Part shown: positions 46,912 to 58,679 of the stretch, piece by piece | How the letters are laid out: every line of letters begins with the position of its first letter | How positions within the stretch are numbered: the first letter of the stretch is position 1 | Assembly: GCF_027580225.2 (NCBI RefSeq) | Contig: NC_073348.2 | Coordinates: 41,078,501 to 41,142,500, forward strand | Direction: 5' to 3' | Source of the DNA: Misgurnus anguillicaudatus | Taxonomy: Eukaryota > Chordata > Actinopteri > Cypriniformes > Cobitidae | Length of the DNA: 64,000 nt | The notes under the pieces: model-generated | What the model saw: only the letters and a program-made list of their open reading frames with translations | Told to the model about the DNA's origin: nothing | The model's database searches: none | Position numbers and translations under genes: made by a program

Positions 46912-47261
46912 GACAATAATAGAGATATCATTTCATATAGCAGTTTTACATATTAAAGAGAAGTTAACACAATATAACCAGCTTGTATTTTAATGGAATA
47001 GATACTTGGTTAAAACATTTACCCGAAACATTAAATGGAAATAATTTTTTGTCTGTAATTGTTGTTTATGTGTTTGATCTGTTCTTCATGTTTCTGTGTT
47101 TATTGTGAGATTGATGGCTGTTGTCTCAGGTGTTGCTCTGTTCATCACACTGCAGCTGTATTTGCTGTAAATATTTAAACCGAGAGAGATGAATGTGAGA
47201 TAATAATCTGTTTGTCTGCAGATTGTTAAAGAAGATCACCTGTAGATCACAGTACTGAATC

Positions 47262-48127
47262 ATGCTGGCGTGTCTGCAGCATCAGAAGTCACCCGTCCAC
47301 CACCTGCCGGACATCACAAAGATCCTGGACACATCTGTCCATCACCAGAGTAAGTTTAACATCACTTTGGTGCTTTGTTGAAATTAAAACTCAATTGTGT
47401 TGTCAATTATTCTCTCTCTCTTTCTCTACTAAATGGCAGTGCCGTGGTTGGATAGTACCGATTAAAGGGCGGTATTATTATAATAAGACGCACTACATAT
47501 GTGACAAAACGGGCAAAATCTGAATAACCTATTTTTTCACAGATAATGGTTTACTAGTTACTAAGTTATTTTCTAGGTTGATAGAAGCACTGGGGACTCA
47601 ATTATATCACTTAAACATAAAGTCAGATTTTCACACTATGACCCCTTTAAAGTTGTGTTTTGTGGTTCTCTCCATGTGACCGAACTCTTTCTGTCCCAGT
47701 CAATGTAATGGAGGTCAAAAGCTCTTTGTTGTTCAGTAACTTCAGTCTCGTGCTTTCTGAAGTGATCTGATGATGAATCAATGACAGCTGGACCATTAGT
47801 TCAGGGGTGATGGACAGAAGATCTTTGTCCTCCAGAACACATCATCTGATCTAAAGTCATTTTACATCTCACAGAGCCAGTGGACGTTTACTAGGAAAAA
47901 AGTTAAAATGAGAGAGGGAGGGAGGAAAAAAGGAATAAGAAAAAGAAGGGGGAAGGGGGGAATGTGACTGAAATGGCAGAAAGTGAGTGAGATTAAAGAG
48001 GTTTATTGAAGAAAGGATGAATTGAGGCCTCAGTAAATTGAATTCTCAAGGGTAACCTTTGATTTTCATGGCTTAACCTTATTGAATGGCTGATAGATCG
48101 CAGTCCAGTAGATGGATTTTCATCCAT

Positions 48128-48166
<39 letters not shown>

Positions 48167-51100
48167 GAATACATTATCATTTGGACTCTGAGAGGAAAAG
48201 CTCATCTTAAACTCACGTGTCACTTCCTGTCTGTGACATCAGAACTTCAGATGAACGAGAGAGATTTTAATCTGCACACATCTGCATTCATCATCACATT
48301 GATCTGTTGTAATGGAGAGCACTGGTCCAGGTAGGTCTGTCACGATTATGAGTTTTGGCTGACGGTTATTTCCCTAAGAAATTGTGATGATTAATTGCCT
48401 GTTTAAGGGCTTTTGTGATATTGCGATTAATTGTCTGTTTTATTGCTTTGACATTTAATTCTCGTAGATTTTTTGTTTGTTCATGAAATAATTTTCACAC
48501 TTTGTTGTGATTACTTCAATTAAATCTTTTGCCATGTTTATCTGGCAGTAAATTTTAATACACATAACACACATTTAAAAGTAATCTGATACGTTTATAC
48601 AGTCGCTGCAGCTCCCCCTTGTGTTTTTTAGAGAGATGTGCAATCATTGAGGTAATCTGAAATCATCGCCATGAGGTCAAACAATAGCGATGAGACGATT
48701 ATTTAATCATTGTGACAGCCCTAGGTCCAGGGTCAGATCTTATGTGGATTTTAACATGTTTAATGTGATATTCACTCATTTGTGTTATGTATGATTAATA
48801 GAGAAAATCATTGAAAAATAAAGAGGGAAAGAAATCCTTGTTTTTGCCCTTTCATTAACTTCCATAGTCAGCAGTAACTGTAGATGTGTTTGTGCTGTAT
48901 CATTGAATAATCTTATTATATGTCAAACATTATATGTTGTGATACTCTAAACATGATACATTATAGATTTTACATCACTTTAATGTTTATATTTGATTCT
49001 TGTGCTTTCTTTACAGTTCATTATTATAGATTCATCATTTGTCTTGATTTTCTGACTCTTTAAAGTGTTTTTATTGTTGTTGTATTAACTCTTGATTTTG
49101 AATGAAAGAAGCCATTAAATGCTGAATGAGAAGTTGATGTTTATCTGTTGGACTCGTCACAGTCATGTTTACTGAGGTCACAGATCTGTTTGGACCTGTA
49201 TTTTAATCTCTGAAGATTTTATAATCAGACTGAATTCAGCTGTTGAGATGTTATAGATGTTATGATATCAAACCCAATATAATATCATCAGATTTAGTAC
49301 TGTTAAAATCACCTAAAGGATTTTTTCTGGTGGGGTTGGATGTCAGGATGACTGAGGTCTGGTGGATCGTAGATTGAGTCTCTGTGTTTCTGAAGATTTC
49401 ACAGATTTCTGAATCAAGTTTTGATCTGGAAGATTATTGGTGTGTTTTTCCCTCTTTTTTTAGGCTTTAGTTTTCACATGAGAGATCACACCATCATCAC
49501 ATTGATTTGATTTCATCAGATTTCTTTTAGCCACTCTTGTGTTGCAGGAGCCAAACAGGCATGAAATGACCTGAATAATGTTTAAATCTGATCCATCGGC
49601 TTCTGATTGAATCTAAACTGTGACGGCTGCTGCCGGAATTACAGATATCTCTGAATAACCAGACGTCTGTTGTAGTTTATTTACCGCGGTAATGATGACA
49701 TCACTGTAGTTTTATTCTCTTGTGAGTTCATCACACAGCTGTATGTTTGATTCCATGTATGTGAATCGATGTAAATAAAACCACATCATGTAAAATATAA
49801 AAGGCAGCAGTGCGTCCTGCGCTCATTTTCAACTCTGTGCATATCTGAGCCAAACAGCATGAAATGAAATCCAGTCCAACCACTGAAACCAAATCAGCTT
49901 CCATCCCCCCTTGCTTGATTTCCCAGGGTAATCCAATTTAGTCCTGAAGAAAGACCGAATTAATTTCATAATGCACTGATCAAACATTGCCCGCGGTGTC
50001 TCCCTCCACAAAATGAGTTTTTAGAAAGATGCAGATGTCTGTGGATGAACGAGCAGCCGAGGAAATCGGCGAAACAATATCTTCATTTTTATTGGACGAT
50101 TTTTCTTGTCTCCTGTCTGATCATTGTTGCTCATTCAGTATTCATCACTTTTCCATATTTATCTCTTCACACCTTCGGCACAGTTCAGTCGCTCTGTCGG
50201 ACAGCGAAATCTGAAATTGGAAACATCAGGGTGACAATCTCACGAGAGTTTCATATCGTCACGTATTGTAATCGGGACAAACTTTGTGAGAGTATTTGCA
50301 TTTGCCTTTCACTGTATTTGTGTTCAAGCTGAAGTTCATGTATTGTTGTAATGCAGAGACGCTCATTGTTGAATTATTCATTCATAAATGTGTTTGTGTC
50401 TGCAGGTGAGCTCCGGTACCCGTCTGTAGCCGAGCTGGACGCCTATGCTCACAGGACGGCCGACAGCCCGCTATCCATCAAGATCTTCCCGACAAACATC
50501 AGAGTCCCACAGCACAAACAAATCAACAGAACCGTCAACGGTTTGGATACGGACGGTCAGCGGTTCGGCTTGTCCTCTCACCCGTTCTCCGCTGGGCATC
50601 GAGGCTTGTTGGCTATTGTAAAAACTCCTGCAGCTAATGGTGGGTTAAAAACATCTGAGGGTAAAAGAGGAAAACTGTCTCCCTTCCTAATGGCTGTCGC
50701 CCCTTACGTGCCACCCAGCAACATACACAGGCTCAAGTCGTATGATGTAGAGGTACCCGGCGCTCTCAATGCGGCGATGTCCGACCAAAGCATCGTTCGG
50801 CATAAGAGCCGTCCGTCTAACTGCAGTCCTGCTTTCCTGGCGGCCACCGCCGCGTCCTGCTCAGATTCTGGGTTTACGGCGTCTGGTTCAGCTCGGGTGT
50901 ACGCCAGAGCCGTCCTTCCCACTCAGAGCGCAGACGGGCACGTGGAGGGTTTGGATTATTGGCAGCACAGAACGCAGCATCGCTACACGCACAGCACCTA
51001 CGGCGTAAGCTCTCCGGAGGTCTGTGTCCCCATCGGATGCGCTCAACTTTCCTACAGACCTCTTAGCTTTAGTGTGACATCTGGCGTGCCGGAGAAAATC

Positions 51101-51466
51101 CCATCTTCCACGCTGAACTCAACCATGGCACCTCCTTGGAACGCCGTTCTAGCCACACCAGATACCGAGTCCTACAGTCAGCAAGAGCAAACCACCGGTT
51201 CATCCATGGACCTCCATCCTCACATCCACCGGCGTCCTCAACCGTACCTGACGGAGCGGAGCGTGTGCCGTAAGTTTCCTGATAAGAGCTCGTGTCAGGT
51301 GTCTCTCCTGAGCAGCAGTCTGAAATCTCTGGAGTGTCTCATCAGTGAGATTCATCCACCCTGTATAAAGGAGCAAATGCTGGGCCGAGGGTACGACACC
51401 ACCACCGGTGTCACTCGACTTCTGGATCATCAGGACGCACACATTCATCTGCCCGTGTTGAGATAG
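47262..51466 (+). CDS. fam222a: FAM222A (aggregatin)
   Basis: Vertebrate protein of poorly known function; human FAM222A (aggregatin) has been linked to amyloid aggregation. Two coding exons: 47262-47349 and 50406-51466. Donor CAGA|gtaagt and acceptor tgcag|GTGAG join in frame to 382 residues (human has 452). The first exon starts MLACLQ, as in mammals, and begins at an acceptor at 47221 with a 40-base untranslated leader, so a further 5' exon exists. Conserved blocks are YPSVAELDAYAHRTADSPLS, IKIFPTNIRVPQHKQ, NRTVNG, HRGLLAIVK and SEGKRGKLSP. At the C-terminus are LLSSSLKSLECLI, PPCIKEQMLGRGYD and RLLDHQDAHIHLPV. The proline-rich middle of the mammalian protein is shorter here. No signal peptide or membrane segment is seen. 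About 3.1 kb of intron holds only repeats and low-complexity sequence. Confidence 0.92.
47376..47650. repeat. MITE family A, truncated copy
   Basis: It shares the family core (GCCGTGGTTGGATAGT and GGGCGGTATTATTATAAT) and ends CACTATGACCCCTTTAA, 27 bp downstream of the first coding exon of fam222a at its left limit. Confidence 0.75.
48131..48165. repeat. (GA)n microsatellite
   Basis: About 17 GA units. Confidence 0.9.
48332..48724. repeat. interspersed repeat, GGTCTGTCACGATT...GTGACAGCCCTA ends
   Basis: The approximate terminal inverted repeats enclose motifs such as GTGATATTGCGATTAATTG and AGCTCCCCCTTGTG. Non-coding. Confidence 0.55.
48725..50400. other. fam222a intron 3' part
   Basis: No exon or strong repeat is seen. 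The last 30 bases before 50406 form the acceptor of the large coding exon. Confidence 0.4.
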
Positions 51467-51487
51467 GACACTAGGACATTCAGTAAA

Positions 51488-51507
51488 TAACCCTAACCCT
51501 AACCCTA
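51488..51507. repeat. short interstitial telomere-like repeat
   Basis: Three CCCTAA units begin 21 bases after the fam222a stop codon, in the 3' untranslated region. Confidence 0.7.
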
Positions 51508-51645
51508 TACTAGTGATGTTCACTGTAAAGGTCATATATCACTGGATTTAAGGGATCATTTTCAATTATTTTTCCAAGTGTTTATCAAGCTTCAGTAGTT
51601 TGTCAGATGAGCAGTAATGGTTTGGGAAGATCCAGAGACAAAAGG

Positions 51646-52024
51646 GCGGTTTCCCAGACAGGGCTTATCCTAGTCCCAGACTAAAATGCATGTTTGAGCT
51701 GCCTTAATTTAACTCTTAACTGGCGCTGTCCCGAGAACAGGACACTCGAGTTAACTTCAGTATTTTGCATGTAAATTTTAATCTATCACGATATGCAGTT
51801 TTTATTTTTTAAAACCTATTTCAGTAATAATAATGCAGTAACAGTCATTTATACATTTATGACAAGAGTATGCAGCAAACCGTTGACACCTAGTGGCCGT
51901 TGTTGGTAAAACCACTAAAAGTGTAACACAAACCTCATTTTTTGTGACAATTTTATGTGTAAAATATACATATTTTATATAACTAAGTCCTGGATTAATC
52001 TGAATCCTGTCTGGGAAACCACCC
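51646..52024. repeat. MITE with GGTTTCCCAGACAGG ends, carrying another repeat
   Basis: The left end GGCGGTTTCCCAGACAGGGC is inverted at the right (CCTGTCTGGGAAACCACC). Its centre (about 51711-51960) contains the same sequence that ends the tandem array in the ankle2 intron, so one repeat appears nested in another within the fam222a 3' untranslated region or flank. Confidence 0.7.
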
Positions 52025-52029
52025 CATCA

Positions 52030-53590
52030 AGTTTAACTTCAGCAGACAAACATGAAGCTTTTACGCTTTAGCCCTATAGGGGAATAATATATGATAAATA
52101 TGTTGATTTTCTGCAGATTTCATGTAAACGTTGTTCAGTCAGGGTTGGGTATCGTCAGAAATTTCGGTTCTGCCTAACATTTCCTGTTTCTGATTCTATT
52201 ATAATAAAAGAAATATGAAAAATAATGCACCATACTTAAACAAATTTGTGTGTATTAATCTTTTAAAATATTTTAAACAAATCATATTAATTGAATTTGG
52301 TTGCGTGACTGTAAACAGCACCTTGACGTAATTCATATTCATGAAGTAAACATGGCTATTTAAAGTGACTGCTCTCAGCGCTTTGCCCATACATTACATC
52401 AGAACCGCTTTTAGATCCGAAACTTAAGAATTCTGTGCACTTCCGGTTCCCAATCCTGAAACACAGTCAGATACACTGTTAATCAAACACAATGAAACAT
52501 TTCAAGAGATCACAAGACTACAAGCACAAAACTCCTGCATTATAGATGTTAGTTTACAGACGTCATCAGAGAGAAGATTCACTTCAGATTAAGATTTCAT
52601 CATCATCATCATCATCACTGTTAATCTATGTCTGTTAGTGAAGAAACTTTTCTCTATTTTACAAACTTCAGATTACAATAATCCTATAAAACACTCTTTA
52701 ATCGCATCTGAGGTTTATTTCTGGCATGGAATTGTGAAATTAAAGCAAATTATCATTTCTATAACTAGCTTCACAAATAAGGATGAAGTTTGTTTATATT
52801 GACTGTAATGGGTCCAGTTTGGATCTTCACTTCTGAAGCTGTCAGAGATGTTATTGAGACTCAGGATTTGCTTCATCAACACAGATGTTATATAAACGGA
52901 TACCCTCAGTATTTTATTAATGTGTGACTTATTTATTGAGATTTGGATTTCTTTTCTTTTTGTTTGTTTATATATTTTGGGGAAGTGGTGTATGAATGAG
53001 ATGTTATGGGCTCAATGTTTAAAAAGTGCAATTAATCTGATCAAAGAGAAGCCCGAAACATCTTCACACCCACTGACATCTATCAATGCGATTGTCTAAT
53101 AAATCATTTAGGAATGTTTTCTATTTCTGTGTTTTTGTCTTTTTTTTAAGGGATTAAGAGCACAACTAAAGCAGCTGAACTGAGTTAAACATTCACATTA
53201 TTAAAAGAGCTGTCAGATCAGATGTGACTCTCATTTCAACACATTACAGCAGCAATAATTAAAAAAAAAGCAGCTGTAATAATTTATGCTGAACTTTATC
53301 AATCAAAACCAAACGGCAGCACAATACAAACATTTATACCACGGGTCTGTTGAATGCTTTATTCTCATTGGTTGAGAAATGTTGCACATGTGTTGATTAT
53401 TTTCTGTAAACCGCACACCTGATCTGTCAGATGTCTTAAAATAACAACCAAAACAATGTCTGTGGTAACAAGACAGAACAATTCCTGTGGTATAAGAGGA
53501 ATAATTCCACTCCAGTTCATTGAATTATTTAAAATAATACACAGCTGTGGTGTAACCCCGTTTACATCGTGCCGCATCACAACCTTGTGT
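52030..53590. other. fam222a 3' flank
   Basis: No exon is seen. A plus-strand AATAAA near 53098 could end a long fam222a 3' untranslated region. (CAT)n occurs near 52600. Confidence 0.35.
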
Positions 53591-53593
53591 GCC

Positions 53594-56258
53594 CTATACT
53601 GAAAAAACAGCTAAAACCAGCATAAGCTGATGAGTATTAGTAACAAACTGGTCTATGTGTGTTGGTCACTTGTATGACTATTAAACAGTTTTGGGTAAGT
53701 TACTCAAAAAACGTAATTATTAGGGTTTCGAGCACGAAGTGCTGAAAACCTATTGTATTTGTACTGATTTTTATTTTTATTATTTTTCTTCTGCCGTAAA
53801 ACGGATCGTGCAGACCAAACCGTAAGGCCTAGAGACTTGAGACTTGGCCAAATGATAGGTCTCACTCGTGCGCGAACTTGACAGAGTATGAACCCAATCG
53901 GCCTATGGGGGGCGCTACAGCGATGGCAAACACGTTTATGCTCATAACTCCCACAATTCTTGTCCAAATGTCAAGTGTCCTATATCACTGGATTCCTTGC
54001 GTCAAGACGAACAAAATGTATATCTCCGATTTCATTTCCGTCATGAAAAATTTTCCGCTATTTTCGATTTTGTCTAAAAAAATAAAAACGAACTAGTCCT
54101 AGGTTTTTTGCCCGATCGGAATCATTCCAGTGCTAAAATGTTCCTTGGAGTTTGAATATCAATAATTATTAAAAAAAAGTTGAACTTTCGACTCACGGTC
54201 AACATGCCACGCCCAAACGTCTGTAGTGTGCGCAGCCATTTGGACTTTATAGGCTATAACTGGGAACAGGAATGAAGTATCAACACGACACTTGGTACTT
54301 GTGATGAGAGTCACAGCCTGAGGTTTCATGCATCGTTTCGTCACAGCGCCACCTAGTGGTCAGACGAATCTAATAATGCTTATAACTAAGGCTGAGTTTA
54401 ACGTATTTTCATGGGACTTTTTTCCTTAGAGTTTTGAATTGTTGCCGAGTCCAACGATACCAAACATGCCAGTTTTCGCCTAACGGTTAGCCCTGCACAG
54501 CAAAATAGCGCTTAAAAATCACGCGCGGATAACTCCGCGAGGGTTATTCCGATCGACTCGAAACAACCATAGGAAGAAATTAACTTTACCTTCTGAACAA
54601 AAAACTCTATTGGCGTTATGTTAAAATTTCCATCAGAAATGGCCGAAAATTGCAAAAAACGAAAAATTACCTCCAAATTTGGTGTTTTTTACACATAAAT
54701 GGTTATAAGTCTGCAACTAAATAACATTTTTTCACCAAATTTGATACGATGATGTCTGAGCAGAGTCTGAGGCAATACAAAAAAAAATGTATGCCTGCAC
54801 CACTAGTTGGCATCATAATTGAACAAAATCTTTGACATTGAGTGAGCCCAATGGTCATACAACTGTTTCTTCACTATTCTAAACTGAATAGCCGTAATTC
54901 TAGCTACAAGTAACACAGTCATGACCTGAGGTTGCATGCACGAGTCTGTCATAGCGCCACCTAGTGGTTATTTGTTTTTTTCACTTAAAAATACTGCAAA
55001 ATTATATCTAAAATCATGAGTCATCATGGATTATGTCTTTCATGGCTTTGAGTATAATCATTGGTGGATTGCAATTCACTCCCTAGCAACCAATGAGAAT
55101 ACCCTAGCAACCATTTAACAAGAGCTGTATCTCTGTTTCAGAACATCGTAGAGACATGGGGTTCGGCTCTTTTGACTCATTAACACTATTTTAACATTTT
55201 GTGACCCAAGTTTTGCCACTGCAAGCACCACTTTCACTGAATGATAACACCTTTTTTGCTGACGACTTAGAACACGTGTGTCTGGTAGCTGCGAATGACT
55301 TCACATTAAGGACGTGACATGTTTGTCCTATAGGTGCACGTGTGTTTAAGCATACAAAGTCTGTATGAACCGTTTCTGACCACCTCTTTTGTTTTTGTGG
55401 ATGCTGGATCAGCCTGGTCGACGATGTCTGACGTATTTGACGTGCTTTAATGCTCGAAACCCGGTAAATGCTGCTTGCAGCTTTAATTTATATTTACTAT
55501 TGACATCTTTATTTATGTAATTAGATTACTGTACAAATGACAAAAAAACTATTGAATCAATAATTACTTTAAGGTCTAATTCTCACTATTAACTAACTAT
55601 TAACTACTTTTTCCTCAATATAGTCCTAATTACTGCTTAATACTTCTTAAAGTAGTTGTTAAGTTTAAGTATTGGTTGGATTGAAGATGTAGAATAAGGT
55701 TTTGCAGAATCAGGCATTAATATGTGCTTATAAGTAAACAGCCAATATCTCAATAACCAACTAATTAATAGTGAGAATTATAAACTACTCTAAAGTGTTA
55801 ACATTATTCTTATTAGTATTTAAAGTAAGAAGGATACATAAAAACAAGCATTTTAACCTTAGACTTTAAATGTTGATGTTAAATCCATTATTGTCATTCA
55901 TCTACAGTCCATACACAGGATTTACTTCAATCAGAATTGACTCTAATTAAATTACTGAGGAATTCCTTACTTTACTTTATCAACGTAATTAAATTACAGT
56001 AACTAATTACTCACATCATCTTAAACCAGCTACCAGCTTTTGCTTGTATCCAGCTAAGGCCAGCATAAGCTGGTAGGTGGTTTTAGCTTGTTTAGGGTAG
56101 TCCTCCCAGCCTGGCCAGGTAAATCCAGCTAGACCATCTTTAAAAGTGACCAAAACACAGCTAGACCAGCTTGCTACACCAGCAAAACTAGCTAAAACCA
56201 AGTTGAAAGACCAGCTAGTTTTCAGCTTATGCTGGTTTTAGCAGTTTTTTCAGTAGGG
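53594..56258. mobile_element. nested cluster of three non-autonomous elements
   Basis: The outer element begins at about 53594 (ACTGAAAAAACAGCTAAAAC) and resumes at about 56020, ending TTTTTTCAGTAGGG. It belongs to the same family as the intact copy at 63130-63424. Inside it a second AT-rich element begins about GGGTAAGTTACTC (53694) and ends about CAGTAACTAATTACTC (56010). Inside that is a roughly 1.75-kb element at 53721-55490 with inverted ends GGGTTTCGAGCA and TGCTCGAAACCC. No transposase frame is visible in any of them. The inner boundaries are approximate. Confidence 0.65.
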
Positions 56259-56639
56259 TGTGCATTATTTTTGAACATGATATACTGCATATTTGATCAT
56301 TTTAAGGGGGACACATGAATGTTTATCCAGACAGAAATGTTCAGCAGATGGCGCTATAACATTTAACAAATAACTAGTGAATATAACATCTGCACCAGTG
56401 AACATGTATGCCTTATTGTTTGGGAAATCTTGATGCTTTATTAATTGGTAGTTAGTTGGATTTTTTTATTGATTTTTTTTGTTTGTTTATTATTTCTCTA
56501 TTGTTGAGATTGACAACTTTCCTCAGTGTATATTTATTTGTTATCTTCAAAGCGTTCATACCACTTAGTCTAAATTCACAGTGTCAAATCATTAAACAGA
56601 TACGCAAACATCTTTTTTAAACATTTAAATTGATGTGAT

Positions 56640-56882
56640 ACTAAAGGGGGCGTGCCGTACAGAACGTTTCACTAACGTTAGTTTTTGGTTATCTTTTGGT
56701 TATTTTTGGGGGAACCAAATAATAACGTTCTGGGCGCGTTAAACTAATCTAAAAATAATGTTCGATTTTTATAAGGAAAACTTTCCTCGGTAACCAAATA
56801 CAAACTTTGGAAAGAACGTTCTGGAAACCAAAAAGTAACGTTAGTGGAACGTTGTGTGAACCAAAAATTGTTAGCTGGGTAA
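56640..56882. repeat. AACGTTCT-rich interspersed repeat upstream of the Dact-type exon
   Basis: Recurring AACGTT, GGAACCAAA and GTTCTGGAAACCAAAAAG motifs occur in both orientations. The right end reads AATTGTTAGCTGGGTA. It is probably a fish MITE. Confidence 0.55.
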
Positions 56883-56939
56883 AAGTGAGAAGTAAACTCT
56901 GTAGCCAATGAGAAGAGGAGGCGTCTGAATATGCTAATG

Positions 56940-57092
56940 AGCTCTTGACAGCTGTGAGAGAGTGAGAGAGTCCAGCAGCAGCCGCGCGCGTGCGGGGTGA
57001 AGAGTCTCTCAAACTTGCGGCCGGGATTTAATCATGATTCACGGATCGGCTTGCTAAAGATTCGCGGGTTTTGTCGTGAATCGTGCGGAAGG
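56940..57092 (+). promoter_or_regulatory. CpG-rich promoter and leader of the Dact-type gene
   Basis: The CpG-dense stretch (GCCGCGCGCGTGCGGGG at about 56981) continues into the coding exon to about 57290, against an AT-rich background. No TATA box is seen. The frame upstream of the ATG is open but has no earlier ATG. Confidence 0.5.
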
Positions 57093-57278
57093 ATGTACCG
57101 TCTGTTGTCGCTGGAGCGCGGGCGTCGGAAGCGAAGGCTCGAGCTCAGTCTGGCGGGACTCTGTGAGCTCGAGATGCTCAAGCAGCGGCACGAGACTCTC
57201 ATCAGCCGCGCGCTCGCGCTGCACGCACCCGACAGTCTGAACCGGGCGCTCGAGGACTGCAGCCCGCGACGCCCGTCG
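57093..57278 (+). CDS. first coding exon of a Dapper/Dact-family gene (partial)
   Basis: Dact proteins bind Dishevelled and tune Wnt and TGF-beta signalling in vertebrate embryos. This exon encodes 62 residues from the ATG at 57093-57095 to a consensus donor (TCG|gtaaga, phase 0). Its core, RRLELSLAGLCELEMLKQRH, followed by ETLISRALAL, matches the N-terminal helix of Dact proteins (…TLAGLxELExLRQRQExxVxxAL…). The exon is strongly GC-rich, as usual for these 5' exons. The rest of the gene (leucine zipper, serine-rich middle, PDZ-binding tail) is not in the window: nothing resembling exon 2 (EEKFLEENILLLRKQL type) is seen up to 64000, so intron 1 exceeds 6.7 kb. The family assignment rests on one short exon, and I cannot name the paralog. 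Confidence 0.65.
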
Positions 57279-57799
57279 GTAAGACGCCGTAAAGCTTTAA
57301 TATAAAAAGTCTATTAGTGAGAACGAGATTTTTACTTTATGAGGGTTTTTGGCTCTATAACATGAACCGTTACGCCCTGAATAAAAACATCTGCTAAACA
57401 TTATGAGGTTAATGCAAAGTTAATACGAATGAGTTAAGGTTTCACCCCACACATAAGACTTTTATGAACGCTTATAAAGGCTCACATTATGTTTAATTGT
57501 TTGGTTAATAGTTGTACCAGTGATGAGGCCAGAAAGTTTAAACTGAATGGACCTTGCTGAAATAGGGCGGACCTCTCTCAAATTACATCATTTTACAATA
57601 TAGTACTGCTTCAATGGATTTTTTTAAAAATATGGGTCAAATATTTTAAAATAAGGAAAATAAAAAAGAACAAATTTAGAAATTATAAGAAAATATAAAG
57701 TTACAAATAATAAAGTCTAACAATAGTATTTTGGAACAGGAATCGAATCAAATGAATAATAACACTGTCTTCTTCACTCTTTAAATGAAATATAATTCA

Positions 57800-58016
57800 T
57801 CTTTTTAAAGCTAAAGAAGTGATTCTCTTTTTGTCTACCGTTGTTTGTAAAAATAATACTATGGAAGTCAATGGGGCCTCAGTTCGGTTTGGTTTAGAAA
57901 CATTCCTCCAAATATATTCTCTTGTGTTCATCAGAACAAAGACATTTATACAGGGTTTTAACAACATGAGAGTCAATGAGGACAGAATTTTCATTTTTGG
58001 GCAAACTATCCTTTAA
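57800..58016. repeat. MITE family E, degraded copy
   Basis: The right part is recognisable (TTCATCAGAACAAAGACATT, ATTTTCATTTTTGGGCAAAC, TATCCTTTAA). The left end is eroded. Confidence 0.6.
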
Positions 58017-58019
58017 GCA

Positions 58020-58670
58020 CGGATCCATATACTGATATCTGATTTCTTTCTGAACTGTTTGTGTTCACTTTAAGAAATAAGAAAGAGTGTTTTTGTGAAA
58101 ATATTTGCCAAGACTGTGGTATTTCAAGATAATGTTGTGTGTACGTGTCCTGTCAAGCGCAGAGAGATTCTGTGTTTGTGTGCTGTTTGAAATGTGTGTC
58201 TCCGTGTGTGTGCTTATGAATGTGAGTTCATTTGAGTATGTGTGTGCACAGAAAACAATTCACTTTAACATCTTACTGCACTCAAAGTGTTTAAAATGGC
58301 TTCAATGTTTGCAAGGTTTATAAACACATGCCAAACGATAAACTATTCTATATAAATAGTTATTAATGATTCTTATTTGAGCGATTATTATTAAAGCGAT
58401 TATTATCATTTATGTGTAAATATATTTTGTGTCTCTTCTGAGTGGGTGGGCCAGCCATTAATCTGAATGGGTCAGTGCCACCTTGGCCCTTATGTAGCCT
58501 CACCACTAAGTTGTACTACTAGTAATAAACTGCTCTGCTGTGGCTTCAGAGTGAAAGAATTCATACCATTTGTAAAGATGTTTGTTTTTCTTAATGCAAA
58601 TTGTTAAACGTTCTCTCATTTGTAAGCCGCTTTGTATAAAAGTTTATTTTGTTATATTAAAGCAGGAAAA
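58020..58670. other. Dact-type gene intron, no exon seen
   Basis: TGTG-rich and AT-rich sequence. A fragment CATTTGTAAGCCGCTTTGTATAAAAG at about 58617-58642 resembles the SINE/LINE 3' tail also present at 3996-4035. Confidence 0.4.
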
Positions 58671-58679
58671 AGCACTCTT

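Noticed and set aside
50704..51008. Frames overlapping the large fam222a exon
   Set aside because: Out-of-frame shadows; the FAM222A frame explains the conservation.
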